A stretch of 64,000 bases of DNA from Mixta theicola (GTDB lineage: Bacteria; Pseudomonadota; Gammaproteobacteria; Enterobacterales; Enterobacteriaceae): assembly GCF_002895925.1 (NCBI RefSeq), contig NZ_NWUO01000013.1:49678-113677 (forward strand). The letters run 5' to 3'. The notes under the pieces were generated by a model. That model was given only the letters and a program-made list of their open reading frames with translations. It was not told the origin of the DNA and ran no database searches. The translations under genes were made by a program, and so were the position numbers. Shown piece by piece: positions 17,580-27,195 of this stretch. Position 1 is the first letter of the stretch. The number at the start of each line of letters is the position of its first letter.

Positions 17580-17612
17580 GGTTCTGGTTGCCAGCCGTCA
17601 GCACCCAGAACC
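17580..17612. terminator. Imperfect hairpin between the SDR and ThDP enzyme genes
   Basis: GGTTCTGG (17580-17587) pairs with CCAGAACC (17605-17612), and the flanks (CCTGGGG with CCCCTCAGG) could extend the stem. It lies just beyond the stop of the ThDP enzyme on the minus strand. There is no long T-run, so it may be only a weak terminator or mRNA end structure. Confidence 0.4.
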
Positions 17613-17631
17613 GGTTTCTGCACCCCTCAGG

Positions 17632-19428
17632 TTATTTCTTTTTTGTCGGTAATACTTCATTCAGCAGCTGGCTGGCGGTATCACCAATCACCTGCGCGGC
17701 CCCGCGATCGCCCTTCAGCATGGAGCTCATAAAAGCTTTCGCCTGTTTTAAGTTTATATGCGGCGGCAGCGGCGCCACTTCCGGATCGGTCTTCACTTCC
17801 AGCACCACCGGTCGATCGCTGCTCAGCGCTTCCTGCCAGGCTGCGCTGAGTTTTTCCGGATCGTCGACAAAAATGCCCTTCAGGCCGAGCATCTCCGCAA
17901 AGGCAGCGTAGTGTACGTTGGGGATACTCTGGCTGGCCTCAAAGCGCGGATTGCCCTCCATCACGCGCTGCTCCCAGGTGACCTGGTTAAGATCCTGGTT
18001 ATTAAACACGCAGACAATCAGCCGACCATCGCCCCAGCCCTGCCAGTATTTCTGAATGGTGATCAGCTCCGCCAGATTATTCATCTGCATCGCGCCATCA
18101 CCCACCAGCGCCACCACCGGCTTATGCGGGAAAGCGAACTTGGCGGCAATCGCGTACGGGACCGCCGCGCCCATACAGGCCAGGCCGCCGGAGAGCGTGG
18201 CGCGCTGTCCCTGCTTCACCCGATAATCACGGGCGAACCAGTTGGCGCAGGAGCCGGAATCAGAGGTAACAATAGCGTCTTCCGGCAGCAGGGGCGACAT
18301 CTCCCATACCACGCGCTGCGGGTTAACCGGATTGGCAGGCGCCATCGCCCTCTCTTCCATTACCTGCCACCACTCTTGTACCTGGCGCGCAATATTCTCT
18401 TGCCAGCTGCGATCTTCTTTATGTGTCAACAGCGGCAGCAGCGCACGCAGCGTTTCCGCCGCGTCGCCATGCAGATTAACCTCACAGGGATAGCGCAGGC
18501 CAAGCATCGCCGGATCAATATCGATCTGCACCGCTCGCGCCTGGCCTTCTTCCGGCAGAAATTCCGTCCACGGGAAGCCGCTGCCGATCATCAACAGCGT
18601 GTCGCAGTTTTTCATCATTTCTGAAGAGGGTTTGGTGCCCAGCAGGCCGATAGAACCGGTCACAAAAGGCGCATCGTCCGGCAGGACATCTTTGCCCAGC
18701 AGCGCTTTCGCCACGCCCGCGCCCAGCAGACTGGCCGCCTGCACGACCTCAACGGCCGCGCCGCGCGCGCCGGAACCAATCAGGATCGCTACTTTTTTAC
18801 CGGCGTTAAGGATCTCTGCGGCACGCTGCAAATCCTCATCGTAAGGCACCACTTTTGGCCGCTGATAGCCAGGGCCGGAATGGGTAAAACCGTGAATATG
18901 CTGCGGCGCCTGCCACGGCTCATCCTGCAAATCTTTCGGCAGGATCAGCACCGCCACGCCGTTTTGCGCTTTGGCGATGCGCACGCCACGATCGACCAGA
19001 TGGCGCACCTGCGCCGGAGCCGCCGCTTCCTGTACAAAATTAGCCACGTCAGAAAAGACGCGATCGAGATTCAGTTCCTGCTGATAGTTAGAGGCGCGGG
19101 AGGTGGTTTCGGCCTGGCCTGAAATGGCCAGCACCGGCGCGTGATCCAGTTTGGCATCATACAGACCGGTCAGCAGATGCGTGGCGCCAGGGCCGCCGGT
19201 AGAGAGGCAAACGCCCAGCTCGCCGGTAAATTTGGCATGGCCTGAGGCCATAAATGCCGCCATCTCTTCATGGCGCACCTGAATAAACTCAATGCCGGCG
19301 CCCGCTTTATTCGCCCGCTGAATCGCGCCCAGCACCCCGTTGATGCCGTCGCCGGGATAACCGTAAATCCGCGTGACGCCCCACGCCTTCAGGCGCTCCA
19401 CAAAAAAATCGCTGGTTTTCATTGCCAT
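17632..19428 (-). CDS. Thiamine diphosphate-dependent pyruvate oxidase-like enzyme (PoxB/YdaP family)
   Basis: A 598-residue ThDP enzyme with three domains: pyrimidine-binding (1-170), central NAD/FAD-like (about 190-330) and pyrophosphate-binding (about 370-540). Visible landmarks are IYGYPGDGINGV near the start, the catalytic Glu in FIQVRHEEMAAFMA (about 50), GGPGATHL, and the ThDP motif VGDGAMQM...NN (about 440-470). It is closer to the YdaP-like group than to E. coli PoxB in the start region. The likely reaction is decarboxylation of pyruvate or another 2-oxo acid. GAGGG stands 12 bases upstream of ATG 19428; a second ATG six bases on is an equally good start. It is transcribed alone. Confidence 0.88.
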   Translation of the reverse strand: MAMKTSDFFVERLKAWGVTRIYGYPGDGINGVLGAIQRANKAGAGIEFIQVRHEEMAAFMASGHAKFTGELGVCLSTGGPGATHLLTGLYDAKLDHAPVLAISGQAETTSRASNYQQELNLDRVFSDVANFVQEAAAPAQVRHLVDRGVRIAKAQNGVAVLILPKDLQDEPWQAPQHIHGFTHSGPGYQRPKVVPYDEDLQRAAEILNAGKKVAILIGSGARGAAVEVVQAASLLGAGVAKALLGKDVLPDDAPFVTGSIGLLGTKPSSEMMKNCDTLLMIGSGFPWTEFLPEEGQARAVQIDIDPAMLGLRYPCEVNLHGDAAETLRALLPLLTHKEDRSWQENIARQVQEWWQVMEERAMAPANPVNPQRVVWEMSPLLPEDAIVTSDSGSCANWFARDYRVKQGQRATLSGGLACMGAAVPYAIAAKFAFPHKPVVALVGDGAMQMNNLAELITIQKYWQGWGDGRLIVCVFNNQDLNQVTWEQRVMEGNPRFEASQSIPNVHYAAFAEMLGLKGIFVDDPEKLSAAWQEALSSDRPVVLEVKTDPEVAPLPPHINLKQAKAFMSSMLKGDRGAAQVIGDTASQLLNEVLPTKKK

Positions 19429-19683
19429 CGTCTGTTTTTCCCTCTCAGATTACACAGACTTTAAGCATAGCTGACCTGCTCAGAATACGACCGTCACGAT
19501 TAGCCCATCGCCTGGCTTATCAGGCTCCGGGCGGTCATGCCCTGCGGCTGCATCGGCTGGCGCAGCAGCGTGATTCTGGCTCCGCTTGCAACCTCATTAT
19601 CCGATTAACCATGATCGTCCCCTGGCGGAAAATAGCGACATTCGCCGCAGCGCTAATGAACTGCAAGGCGCGGGAGAGGCAAA

Positions 19684-20640
19684 TTAAATCTGAAAGTCAA
19701 TGACCGGCTCCTCTGCCTGCACGCTGAGCGCCTGGCGTTTGATCTCTTCCAGCGACAGGTTGGCGTTGCATAATTCAAGGAACTGCCAGACGTAGTTACG
19801 CTGTAGCTGCCCGCGCTTCAGCGCCAGCCAGACGGTGCTGGCTTCAAACAGATGGTGCGCATCAAGCCGCGTCAGTGACGACTGCGCATCCAGCTGACAC
19901 GCCTGATCGGCAAGAATGCCCACGCCCAGCCCCAGCTCTACATAGGTTTTCACAACGTCAGAGTCCTGCGCGCTGAGGATAATATCCGGCTTCAGCCCGG
20001 CAGCCTGAAAGGCGCGATCGACACGCGAGCGCCCGGTAATGCCCTGGCGGTAGGTAATCAGCGGATAGCGGCTAAGCGCCGTCAGCGAGAGCTGCGGTTC
20101 CTGCTCCAGCGCGTGCCCTTTCGGCACCAGCAGGGCATGATGCCAGCTAAACCACGGAAAGGCCGCCAGCGCAGGTTGATTAACCAGCTGCTCGCTGGCA
20201 ATACCAATATCCGCCTCACCGGCAGAGACCATCGCCACAATTTCCTGCGGCGATCCCTGATTCAGCTCCAGGCGCACCTGCGGCCAGAGGGCACGAAAGG
20301 CTTTGATGACTTTTGGCAGGCTGTAGCGCGCCTGAGTATGGGTGGTGGCAATGGTTAGCACGCCGCTGGTTTCGTTGGTAAAAACATCCGCCAGCCGACG
20401 CACCCGGCTTGCCTCATCAAGAATGCGCTCGGCGATGGTCAGCAGCGCTTTACCCGGCTCGGTCATTCCCAGCAGCCGTTTGCCCCGACGGATAAAAATA
20501 TCCACGCCCAGTTCATCTTCCAGATCGCGTATATGACGGCTGACGCCAGACTGCGAGGTGAAAAGCGTGTTGGCGACTTCCGTCAGGTTAAACTCACAGC
20601 GTGCGGCTTCACGGATAATTTTAAGCTGTTGAAAGTTCAC
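19684..20640 (-). CDS. cbl: LysR-type sulfur regulator Cbl
   Basis: A 318-residue LysR-type regulator almost collinear with E. coli Cbl (316), the CysB-like activator of genes for sulfonate use (ssu, tau). The helix-turn-helix is at residues 18-40 (NLTEVANTLFTSQSGVSRHI), followed by the co-inducer domain with FTNETSGVLTIATTHTQA. The C-terminus NYVWQFLELCNANLSLEEI is typical of CysB/Cbl. GGAGAAAC precedes ATG 20640. nac lies directly upstream on the same strand, as in E. coli and Klebsiella. Confidence 0.93.
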   Translation of the reverse strand: MNFQQLKIIREAARCEFNLTEVANTLFTSQSGVSRHIRDLEDELGVDIFIRRGKRLLGMTEPGKALLTIAERILDEASRVRRLADVFTNETSGVLTIATTHTQARYSLPKVIKAFRALWPQVRLELNQGSPQEIVAMVSAGEADIGIASEQLVNQPALAAFPWFSWHHALLVPKGHALEQEPQLSLTALSRYPLITYRQGITGRSRVDRAFQAAGLKPDIILSAQDSDVVKTYVELGLGVGILADQACQLDAQSSLTRLDAHHLFEASTVWLALKRGQLQRNYVWQFLELCNANLSLEEIKRQALSVQAEEPVIDFQI

Positions 20641-20793
20641 ACCGTTTCTCCTTATCTGGCGGTCAATATTGCCTTTATGTTAAGCAGGCTTATTGATAGC
20701 TACAAATAATAAAAAACAGTTTGTTATGCCATTATGAGATAAGTCGGCGGACGGTTAGCCACGATTAGCCAGCCCGTCCGTAGTAAAAGGCGT

Positions 20794-21711
20794 TTAACCC
20801 ACCAGCATCAGCTCCTGCTCTTCCAGCGCGGGCTTATTCAGCAACGTCAGCAGAATATTTTTCACCGCCTGGGCGGAAGGCGACAGCGGCAAACACGTAG
20901 AGATATTCAGCGACAGCGGTAAATTAAGCGAAGGTGAATTGATGCGCGCCATCCAGCCGCTGGTTGCGCTAACCAGCGCCCGCGCCGCCGACTCCGGCAG
21001 CACCGTTGCGCCCATACCGCTGGAGACGGCGGCGGTCAACGTCGCAAGCGATTCGATTTCGCCGATAATGCGCGCGCTCAGGCGACGCAATGAAAAAGCT
21101 TCATCCACCCGCTTACGCACCGCACTGTAATCACGCGGTAAAAAGAGGTTCATCTGCGCCACCTCGGCTAAATCAACCGTTGCGCCGGGCGCATCGCTGG
21201 CACCGACCAGATAAAGATCCTCTTTCATCAACGGCGTACTGGTAATGCCCGCCAGCGGCGTACGGTCATACAGCACCGCCATATCGAGCTGTCCGTTCAT
21301 AACCTTGTCATTCAGCGAGGAGCCGCTGTTCTCATGCAGATAAACCAGAATTTCCGGGTACTCTTCACGCACCGTTTGCAACAGCGGCATGGTCAGCGAT
21401 GAAGCGGCGGTACCCGGCGCGAGGCCGATAGAAACCTGACCGTTCAGCGTCTGTCCGGCATTGATCACCGCCATTTGCGCCTGTTCACACTGACGCAAAA
21501 TGGTACGCGCGTGCGCATAAAGAATTTTCCCCGCCCCGGTCGGCGTTACGCCGCGTTTGGTACGGATCAGCAGCTGTTGGTCCAGCTCGCTTTCCAGTGT
21601 GGCAACCTGCTGACTCAGCGCAGGCTGCGCGATGTGCAGCACTTCCGCCGCCTGGGTCAGGCTGCCAATATCGACGATTTTTACGAAATATTTGAGTCGT
21701 CTTAAGTTCAT
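20794..21711 (-). CDS. nac: Nitrogen assimilation LysR regulator Nac
   Basis: A 305-residue LysR regulator with a near-identical N-terminal DNA-binding region to E. coli and Klebsiella Nac (MNLRRLKYFVKIVDIGSLTQ, then AAEVLHIAQPALSQQVATLE). Nac links NtrC to sigma-70 promoters under nitrogen limitation. ATG 21711 is chosen because GGAGG precedes it and the family starts there; a longer in-frame reading to 21813 is not supported. The promoter region carries a sigma-54 site and an NtrC-type palindrome, listed separately, which agrees with known nac control. cbl follows 153 bases downstream. Confidence 0.95.
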   Translation of the reverse strand: MNLRRLKYFVKIVDIGSLTQAAEVLHIAQPALSQQVATLESELDQQLLIRTKRGVTPTGAGKILYAHARTILRQCEQAQMAVINAGQTLNGQVSIGLAPGTAASSLTMPLLQTVREEYPEILVYLHENSGSSLNDKVMNGQLDMAVLYDRTPLAGITSTPLMKEDLYLVGASDAPGATVDLAEVAQMNLFLPRDYSAVRKRVDEAFSLRRLSARIIGEIESLATLTAAVSSGMGATVLPESAARALVSATSGWMARINSPSLNLPLSLNISTCLPLSPSAQAVKNILLTLLNKPALEEQELMLVG

Positions 21712-21780
21712 GTTGCCTCCGTCGGGGTTCCCGAATGTTATCACCAGCTCAGGCGCGCATCGCGGCTGTAAGCTAAGGGT

Positions 21781-21796
21781 TGCAATATGCAGGCCA
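21781..21796 (-). promoter_or_regulatory. Sigma-54 promoter of nac
   Basis: On the minus strand the sequence is TGGCCTGCATATTGCA. It fits the sigma-54 consensus TGGCAC-N5-TTGCA, with TGGC and TTGCA both exact and correctly spaced. It lies about 70 bases upstream of the nac start. nac is known to be sigma-54 dependent. Confidence 0.85.
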
Positions 21797-21905
21797 GCTT
21801 TTGACACAATCAAAATGGAGCGCGGCTAACTCACGATAAAATAAGTGAATCTGATTACCCCGGAAGAGTTAATAAGCCGGATTAACAGCGGCGGCCCGGC
21901 AGACT

Positions 21906-21922
21906 TGCACTATCAGCGTGCA
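21906..21922. promoter_or_regulatory. NtrC-binding site upstream of nac
   Basis: TGCAC-N7-GTGCA (21906-21922) matches the NtrC site consensus (TGCACCA-N3-TGGTGCA core). It stands about 110 bases upstream of the sigma-54 promoter, the usual enhancer distance. Confidence 0.8.
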
Positions 21923-22151
21923 AATGCTGCGTTGGCGCTGTGCGGCGATCGGCGACGCTTTTCCTGCCATCTCGCACCCTGTTTCTTCCGATCGTGGTCA
22001 CAAAAACTTACATCCGTACCGATTGAAATATGAACCGCGTCACTGTTCATCCTTTCATCTATAGCAAATGTAAAATTTATGTTATTTCCTTAATTGACAA
22101 AATAGCTACAAAAACAGCGGGTTATTCCAAACGTAACTATCACTTAGCTAA

Positions 22152-22174
22152 CTTTTATGCACGCTACATAAAAG
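22152..22174. promoter_or_regulatory. Inverted repeat, candidate operator of the citrate-type transporter
   Basis: CTTTTATG and CATAAAAG form perfect 8-bp arms separated by 7 bases, 94 bases before the transporter start. There is no T-run, so a regulator site is more likely than a terminator. No regulator gene is adjacent apart from nac/cbl on the other side. Confidence 0.4.
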
Positions 22175-22267
22175 ATAAATAACGTGACGTTATACCCGTT
22201 GTGCCTCATCACCAGAGATAAGCGGTAGTACGCCTGCTGTCTCCCTAACCTTTAGAAGGAAAGAATT

Positions 22268-23581
22268 TTGCTGACTGTGCTGGGTTTTTCGATGGTGATC
22301 TGCTTTATGTATCTGATCATGACCAAGCGGATGTCGGCGCTGATTGCGCTGATTATTGTTCCTACGTTATTTGCGCTGGCGGGCGGTTACTGGCACGGAT
22401 TGGGCGAGATGATGCTCAACGGCGTTAAGACGCTGGCTCCTACCGGCGTAATGCTGACTTTTTCTATTCTCTATTTTGGCATGATGATTGACGCCGGGCT
22501 GTTCGATCCGCTGGTGCGGCTGATTTTAAAAATCGTGCGCGGCGATCCGTTAAAAGTGCTGGTCGGTACCGCCGTGCTGACGCTGCTGGTTTCGCTGGAC
22601 GGCGACAGTTCCACAACCTATATGATCGCCGTCGCGGCATTTCTGCCGCTGTATCACCGGCTGGGGATGAGTGTGCTGCCAATGCTCTGTTTGATTAATC
22701 TCGCCAGCGGCATTATGAACCTGTCGCCGTGGGGCGGCCCAACCGCACGCGCGGCGGCGGCGCTGCGTATCGATGCGCTGGATATTTTTATTCCGATGAT
22801 CCCGGCGATGCTCCTGGGCGGTTTAACCCTGGTGGGAATGGCGGTGCTGTTTGGCCTGCGCGAGCGTCGGCGGCTGGGCATTATGACGATGGAGAATCAT
22901 CATCTGGATAATATCAGCCTGGGACTGGGCGACGCGGATGATTGCGAAGCTAACCGTCGCCCTAAAATGTTCTGGCCCAACTTTATTCTTACCACCACGC
23001 TGCTGGTGCTGCTGGTGGTGGGGCTGATGCCGATTCATATTCTGTTTATGCTGGCGTTCGCCATCGGGGTGATGCTTAACTATCCCTCGCTGGAGCAGCA
23101 AAAAGCGCGTATCGGCGCGCATGCCGCTAACGTGCTGGCGGTTACCGCGCTGATTTTCGCCGCCGGGGTGTTTACCGGGATTTTGTCCGGCACCGGTATG
23201 GTGGATGCGATGGCTAAGAGCCTGCTGGCGGTGATCCCTCACAGTTTTGGCCCTTATCTGGCAGTGTTTACCGCGGTAGTCAGCCTGCCGTTTACTTTCT
23301 TTATGTCTAACGACGCGTTCTATTTCGGCATCCTGCCGGTGATTGCCCAGACCGCCGCAGGCTACGGTATCAGCGCCGAAGAGATCGCCCGCGCCTCAAT
23401 TATCGGCCAGCCTTTCCATCTGCTCAGCCCGCTGGTGCCGTCGGTTTATCTGCTGGTCGGGCTGGCGAAGGTGGACATTGGCGACCACCAGCGCTTTTCG
23501 ATTAAATGGGGGATCCTGGTAAGTATGGCGCTGATGGCAGGTGGCATTGTGTTTGGCGCGTTTCCGCTCTGGCACCGCTAA
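22268..23581 (+). CDS. CitMHS-family citrate (metal-citrate) : proton symporter
   Basis: A 437-residue polytopic inner-membrane protein with about 12 hydrophobic segments. It has the hallmarks of the CitMHS family: TGVMLTFSILYFGMMIDAGLFDPL near residue 60-80, SLDGDSSTTYMI (about 115) and NLSPWGGPTARAA (about 155). Relatives in Bacillus take up citrate complexed with Mg2+ or Ca2+. The start is the TTG at 22268, because AAGGAAAG lies 5-8 bases upstream; the first ATG is internal to the first helix. It is a single gene, divergent from nac. Confidence 0.88.
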   Translation: MLTVLGFSMVICFMYLIMTKRMSALIALIIVPTLFALAGGYWHGLGEMMLNGVKTLAPTGVMLTFSILYFGMMIDAGLFDPLVRLILKIVRGDPLKVLVGTAVLTLLVSLDGDSSTTYMIAVAAFLPLYHRLGMSVLPMLCLINLASGIMNLSPWGGPTARAAAALRIDALDIFIPMIPAMLLGGLTLVGMAVLFGLRERRRLGIMTMENHHLDNISLGLGDADDCEANRRPKMFWPNFILTTTLLVLLVVGLMPIHILFMLAFAIGVMLNYPSLEQQKARIGAHAANVLAVTALIFAAGVFTGILSGTGMVDAMAKSLLAVIPHSFGPYLAVFTAVVSLPFTFFMSNDAFYFGILPVIAQTAAGYGISAEEIARASIIGQPFHLLSPLVPSVYLLVGLAKVDIGDHQRFSIKWGILVSMALMAGGIVFGAFPLWHR

Positions 23582-23729
23582 GTTTAGCGCGGGAACCTGC
23601 TCGCCAGAGATGTGGCAGCCGTTAAAGTGTGAGTTGATCGCTGTGACCAGGTGAGCCTGAACGGAAGGTTGTACGGCCGGAGCATCCCTGAATAAAGGCC
23701 GGCCGGGCAATAAAACGGTAAGCTGACGA

Positions 23730-24374
23730 TCAGTGGCGAAGTTGAGCCAGATCGTCTTCGGTCAGGCCGGTCGCTTCCAACACGGACTCGTGGGACATCC
23801 CCATTTTTAGCAGGCTGCGGGCTACTTCGAGTTTACCTTCATTCCTGCCTTCCTGTCGGCCAAGCTGAATGCCCTTCTCAATGCCCTTCTGCTCAAGCTG
23901 TTGTGCGATGGTCATAAGTGCGTCTCCGTGTTGCGGCACACGCTGTGCCAGTTCGCGAACAAAAGCTTCGGAGTCTGCAGACTCGCCTGCCTGTATTAAA
24001 TATTGTATCAACGCCATCACCTGCGGTGAAGAAAGATAATCACCCAGCAGTAGCGTGGCCAGGCGATCCTTCAGGGTGGCGAGGTCGCGCTGGCGGATAT
24101 GCTTTTGCAGTAACGTCAATGCCGCCATGCTGCGATGGTTCATTATTTCATCGTCAGGAATAACGGTGACATCAACCAGCGGAAAAGCACCGCTATAAAG
24201 TTCGCCAGCCAGCTCAGGGTTATCAAATTGATTTAGCCACCGTGTAGAGTATGGATATGGGCTACGTTTACCGACATAAAAAAGCACCGGTATCACCAGC
24301 GGCAACTTTTTATGACCCGCTTCGATATGGCGCTGCATCGCGGCCACGGCGTAGCGTAACAGACGAAACGCCAT
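23730..24374 (-). pseudogene. Rpn-family recombination-promoting nuclease, N-terminally truncated
   Basis: The 214 residues left correspond to the middle and C-terminus of an Rpn (YhgA-like) PD-(D/E)XK nuclease. AFRLLRYAVAAMQRH, PLVIPVLFYVGKRSPYPYS and the coiled QLEQKGIEKGIQLGRQEGR stretch are typical. Intact members are about 300 residues and begin with the acidic nuclease core; about 90-100 residues of that are missing. The sequence immediately upstream of the first Met does not continue the family. The catalytic domain is therefore at least partly lost. Confidence 0.75.
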
Positions 24375-24592
24375 ATAAAACAGAAATCAACTGATTTATA
24401 AGGGCTGACATCGAACATCATAATAAAAAGCCACCGGAGGCATGCGGCCTGACCAGAATCAAGCAGCCTCAGGGATTTAACTCCCTGAAGCGAATAGACA
24501 ACAATAGTTATTTTTGCGTAGGTCACGAGGAATTTAACCGGCCCGAATATCAGCGCCTGGCAATAAGCTATCTAAAACCTCAGAACAACGCC

Positions 24593-25627
24593 TTAGCGTT
24601 TTTTACGGTTACGGTGCATATCAATGGAGACCGCCGCAACGATAATGATGCCTTTAATAATATCCTGCACATAGGCATCCACGCCCACAAAGGTAAATCC
24701 GCTTTTAATCAGCCCGAGGATCACCGCGCCGATCAGCGTGCCGGTAATGCGTCCGACGCCGCCCATCAGACTGCTGCCGCCAATGACCGCCGCCGCGATA
24801 GCATCCAGCTCATAGGACATGCCCATGCTCGACTGTCCGGTACTGACGCGCGCCGCCAGCACTACGCCCGCCAGCCCAGCCAGCCCTCCGGCAATGGTAT
24901 AAACGATCACCAGATACTTATTGACGTTAATCCCGGAAACGCGCGCCGAAATCATATTGCCGCCGATGGCGTAAACATATTTGCCGTAGCGCGTGTGCTT
25001 CAGCGCAATATGGAAAATCGCCGCCACCACCAGAAAGATCACCACCGGCATTGCGCCCTGACCAATGGCGGTAAAACCGTCTGACAGGAAGCTGATGGGA
25101 TTACCCTGCGTGTAATACTGCGCCAGCCCACGCGCGGACACCATCATGCCCAGCGTGGCGATAAAAGGCGGGATGCCGGTTCGGGTAATCAGCACGCCGT
25201 TAATCAAACCGCACAGGGTGCCTACGCCGATCCCGGCAATAATTGGCACGACGGCGGGCAGGTCGATCAGCGAAGGGAACATGGGTGACAGGCTGTCAGA
25301 CGTTTGCGCCAGGCTGGCCGCCACGACCGCCGTTAGCGCAATCAGCGAGCCGGAAGAGAGATCGATGCCGGTAGTAATGATCACCTGCGTCACGCCGACG
25401 GCGATAATGCCGATAATCGCTACCTGCAGCACGATCAGCACCAGACGATTGGTGTTCAGCAGAAAAGATTGATCGCGCACGTACCAGCCGGCCACTTCAA
25501 AAATCAGCGCGATGCCGAGCATCACAATAAAAATGCCGGTATCTTTCGGCAACTTGCCCTGCAACTGACTGAACAGCGGCGGACGCGATGCGCGCGGTTG
25601 CTGAGTACTCATTTTTACGTTGCTCAT
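24593..25627 (-). CDS. ABC sugar transporter permease (RbsC/MglC family)
   Basis: A 344-residue inner-membrane permease with about nine helices. The RbsC-family signature SRGLAQYYTQGN-like region and the EAA-type loop (AIGGNMISARVSGINV, about 225-240) are visible, as is the GGSSLMGGVGRI...GALILGLI-like C-terminal motif. It is the third gene of a minus-strand operon (binding protein, ATPase, permease); its start lies 15 bases after the ATPase stop. The second half begins with a poly-charged C-terminus HRNRKKR. The family transports pentoses, galactose or inositol; the substrate is not readable here. Confidence 0.9.
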   Translation of the reverse strand: MSNVKMSTQQPRASRPPLFSQLQGKLPKDTGIFIVMLGIALIFEVAGWYVRDQSFLLNTNRLVLIVLQVAIIGIIAVGVTQVIITTGIDLSSGSLIALTAVVAASLAQTSDSLSPMFPSLIDLPAVVPIIAGIGVGTLCGLINGVLITRTGIPPFIATLGMMVSARGLAQYYTQGNPISFLSDGFTAIGQGAMPVVIFLVVAAIFHIALKHTRYGKYVYAIGGNMISARVSGINVNKYLVIVYTIAGGLAGLAGVVLAARVSTGQSSMGMSYELDAIAAAVIGGSSLMGGVGRITGTLIGAVILGLIKSGFTFVGVDAYVQDIIKGIIIVAAVSIDMHRNRKKR

Positions 25628-25642
25628 GTTTTTCCTCTCGCC

Positions 25643-27127
25643 TCACTCAGATGCCAGCGACATAATGGTTTCCTGATCGGCCTCTTCTTTATCGAGGATG
25701 CCGGTTATCTGCCCTTCGTGCATCACCATCACCCGGTCGCTCATGCCAAGGATCTCCGGCAGCTCTGACGACACCATAATCACCGCCACGCCACGGTTGG
25801 CCAGCTCGCTGATCAGCCGATAAATCTCCGCTTTCGCGCCGACATCAATGCCGCGTGTCGGCTCATCCAGAATCAGGATTTTTGGCTGCGCCAGCAGCCA
25901 GCGTGCAATCAACACCTTCTGCTGATTGCCGCCGCTGAGGTTATTGATGATCTGATCCATGGTGGGCGTTTTAATGTTGAGCCGCCTGATCTGCTCCATG
26001 CAGTCCTGCGCCATCTGCACGTGGCTGACGAAGCCGCCTTTGCTGCTGTACTCCGGCATATTGACAATGCTCATATTTTCCAGCACCGACAACACCAGGA
26101 ACAGGCCGGACTTTTTACGATCCTCCGTCAGAAACGCCATGCCTTTCTCGATTGCCGTTGAGGGCGAGTCGATGGTGATCGGCACGCCATCAATCAGCAC
26201 TTCGCCGCTGTCGGCATGCGCCATGCCAAACAGGGTTTCCATTACTTCGCTGCGCCCGGCGCCCACCAGCCCGGCAACGCCAAGGATTTCACCACGGCGC
26301 ACGCTAAAGCTGACATTCTCAAACGCACCCTGCCGCGACAGATGGCGCACCGTTAGCACCTCTTCGCCGATGGCGTTGTTGAACTTAGGGAACAGCTGCG
26401 TCAGCTCACGGCCCACCATTTGGGTAATCAACGACTGGCGGCTATAGCTGTCGGTCTGGCCGCTGCCCACCCAGCTGCCGTCGCGAAACACGCTGACCTC
26501 ATCGGTGATGGCGAAGATTTCATCCATTTTATGGCTGATATAAACGATCGCTTTTCCCTGCGCACGCAGATCGCGAATGATAGTAAACAGATGCTTCACC
26601 TCGCCTTCGGTCAGCGCAGAGGTGGGCTCATCCATAATCACAATATCGGCGTTCCACGAGACCGCCCTGGCGATTTCCACCATTTGCTGACTGGCAATGC
26701 TCAGTTCTCCCACCATGCGCTCCGCCGGTAGACGAATATTAAGTTTGCTCAGCAGTTCCTGGGTTTGCTGATTCAGTCGACGGTGATCGACCAAACCAAA
26801 TTTTACCGGCTCGCGTCCCAGCCAGATGTTTTCCGCCACCGTCATCCACGGCACCAGGTTAAGCTCCTGATGAATCATTGAGATGCCGGAGCGCAGCGCA
26901 TCCAGCGTGTCCTGAAACTGCACCGGCTCGCCTTTGATACGGATAATGCCGTGATCGGGACGGTAAATCCCAATCAGGCACTTCATCAGGGTGGATTTTC
27001 CCGCGCCGTTTTCCCCCATCAGCGCATGTACCGTGCCAGGCCTAACGCGCAGCGATACGTTATTCAGCGCTTTCACGCCCGGAAAAAATTTACTGATGCC
27101 TTCAGCTTCCAACGCATAAGCCGTCAT
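25643..27127 (-). CDS. ABC sugar transporter ATP-binding protein (RbsA/MglA family)
   Basis: A 494-residue ATPase with two fused nucleotide-binding domains. The first has Walker [10 protein letters not shown] (about 38-46), ABC signature [12 protein letters not shown] and Walker [12 protein letters not shown]. The second has a degenerate Walker A (GLVGAGRSE, near 290), signature LSGGNQQKV and [12 protein letters not shown]. This pattern of one strict and one loose site is normal for MglA/RbsA proteins. It lies between the binding-protein and permease genes of the same operon. A GGAGGTAAA site precedes ATG 27127. Confidence 0.92.
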   Translation of the reverse strand: MTAYALEAEGISKFFPGVKALNNVSLRVRPGTVHALMGENGAGKSTLMKCLIGIYRPDHGIIRIKGEPVQFQDTLDALRSGISMIHQELNLVPWMTVAENIWLGREPVKFGLVDHRRLNQQTQELLSKLNIRLPAERMVGELSIASQQMVEIARAVSWNADIVIMDEPTSALTEGEVKHLFTIIRDLRAQGKAIVYISHKMDEIFAITDEVSVFRDGSWVGSGQTDSYSRQSLITQMVGRELTQLFPKFNNAIGEEVLTVRHLSRQGAFENVSFSVRRGEILGVAGLVGAGRSEVMETLFGMAHADSGEVLIDGVPITIDSPSTAIEKGMAFLTEDRKKSGLFLVLSVLENMSIVNMPEYSSKGGFVSHVQMAQDCMEQIRRLNIKTPTMDQIINNLSGGNQQKVLIARWLLAQPKILILDEPTRGIDVGAKAEIYRLISELANRGVAVIMVSSELPEILGMSDRVMVMHEGQITGILDKEEADQETIMSLASE

Positions 27128-27195
27128 GCTTTACCTCCGTACGGCAGGTCGCCTGCAGGCAGCCCGCGTAACGGGCGCCAGGCGAACGGAAAGGA

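Noticed and set aside
17758..18624. 288-codon plus-strand frame within the PoxB-like gene
   Set aside because: Antisense to a ThDP enzyme with intact domains; residue composition (His/Arg/Gln rich) is typical of a shadow frame.
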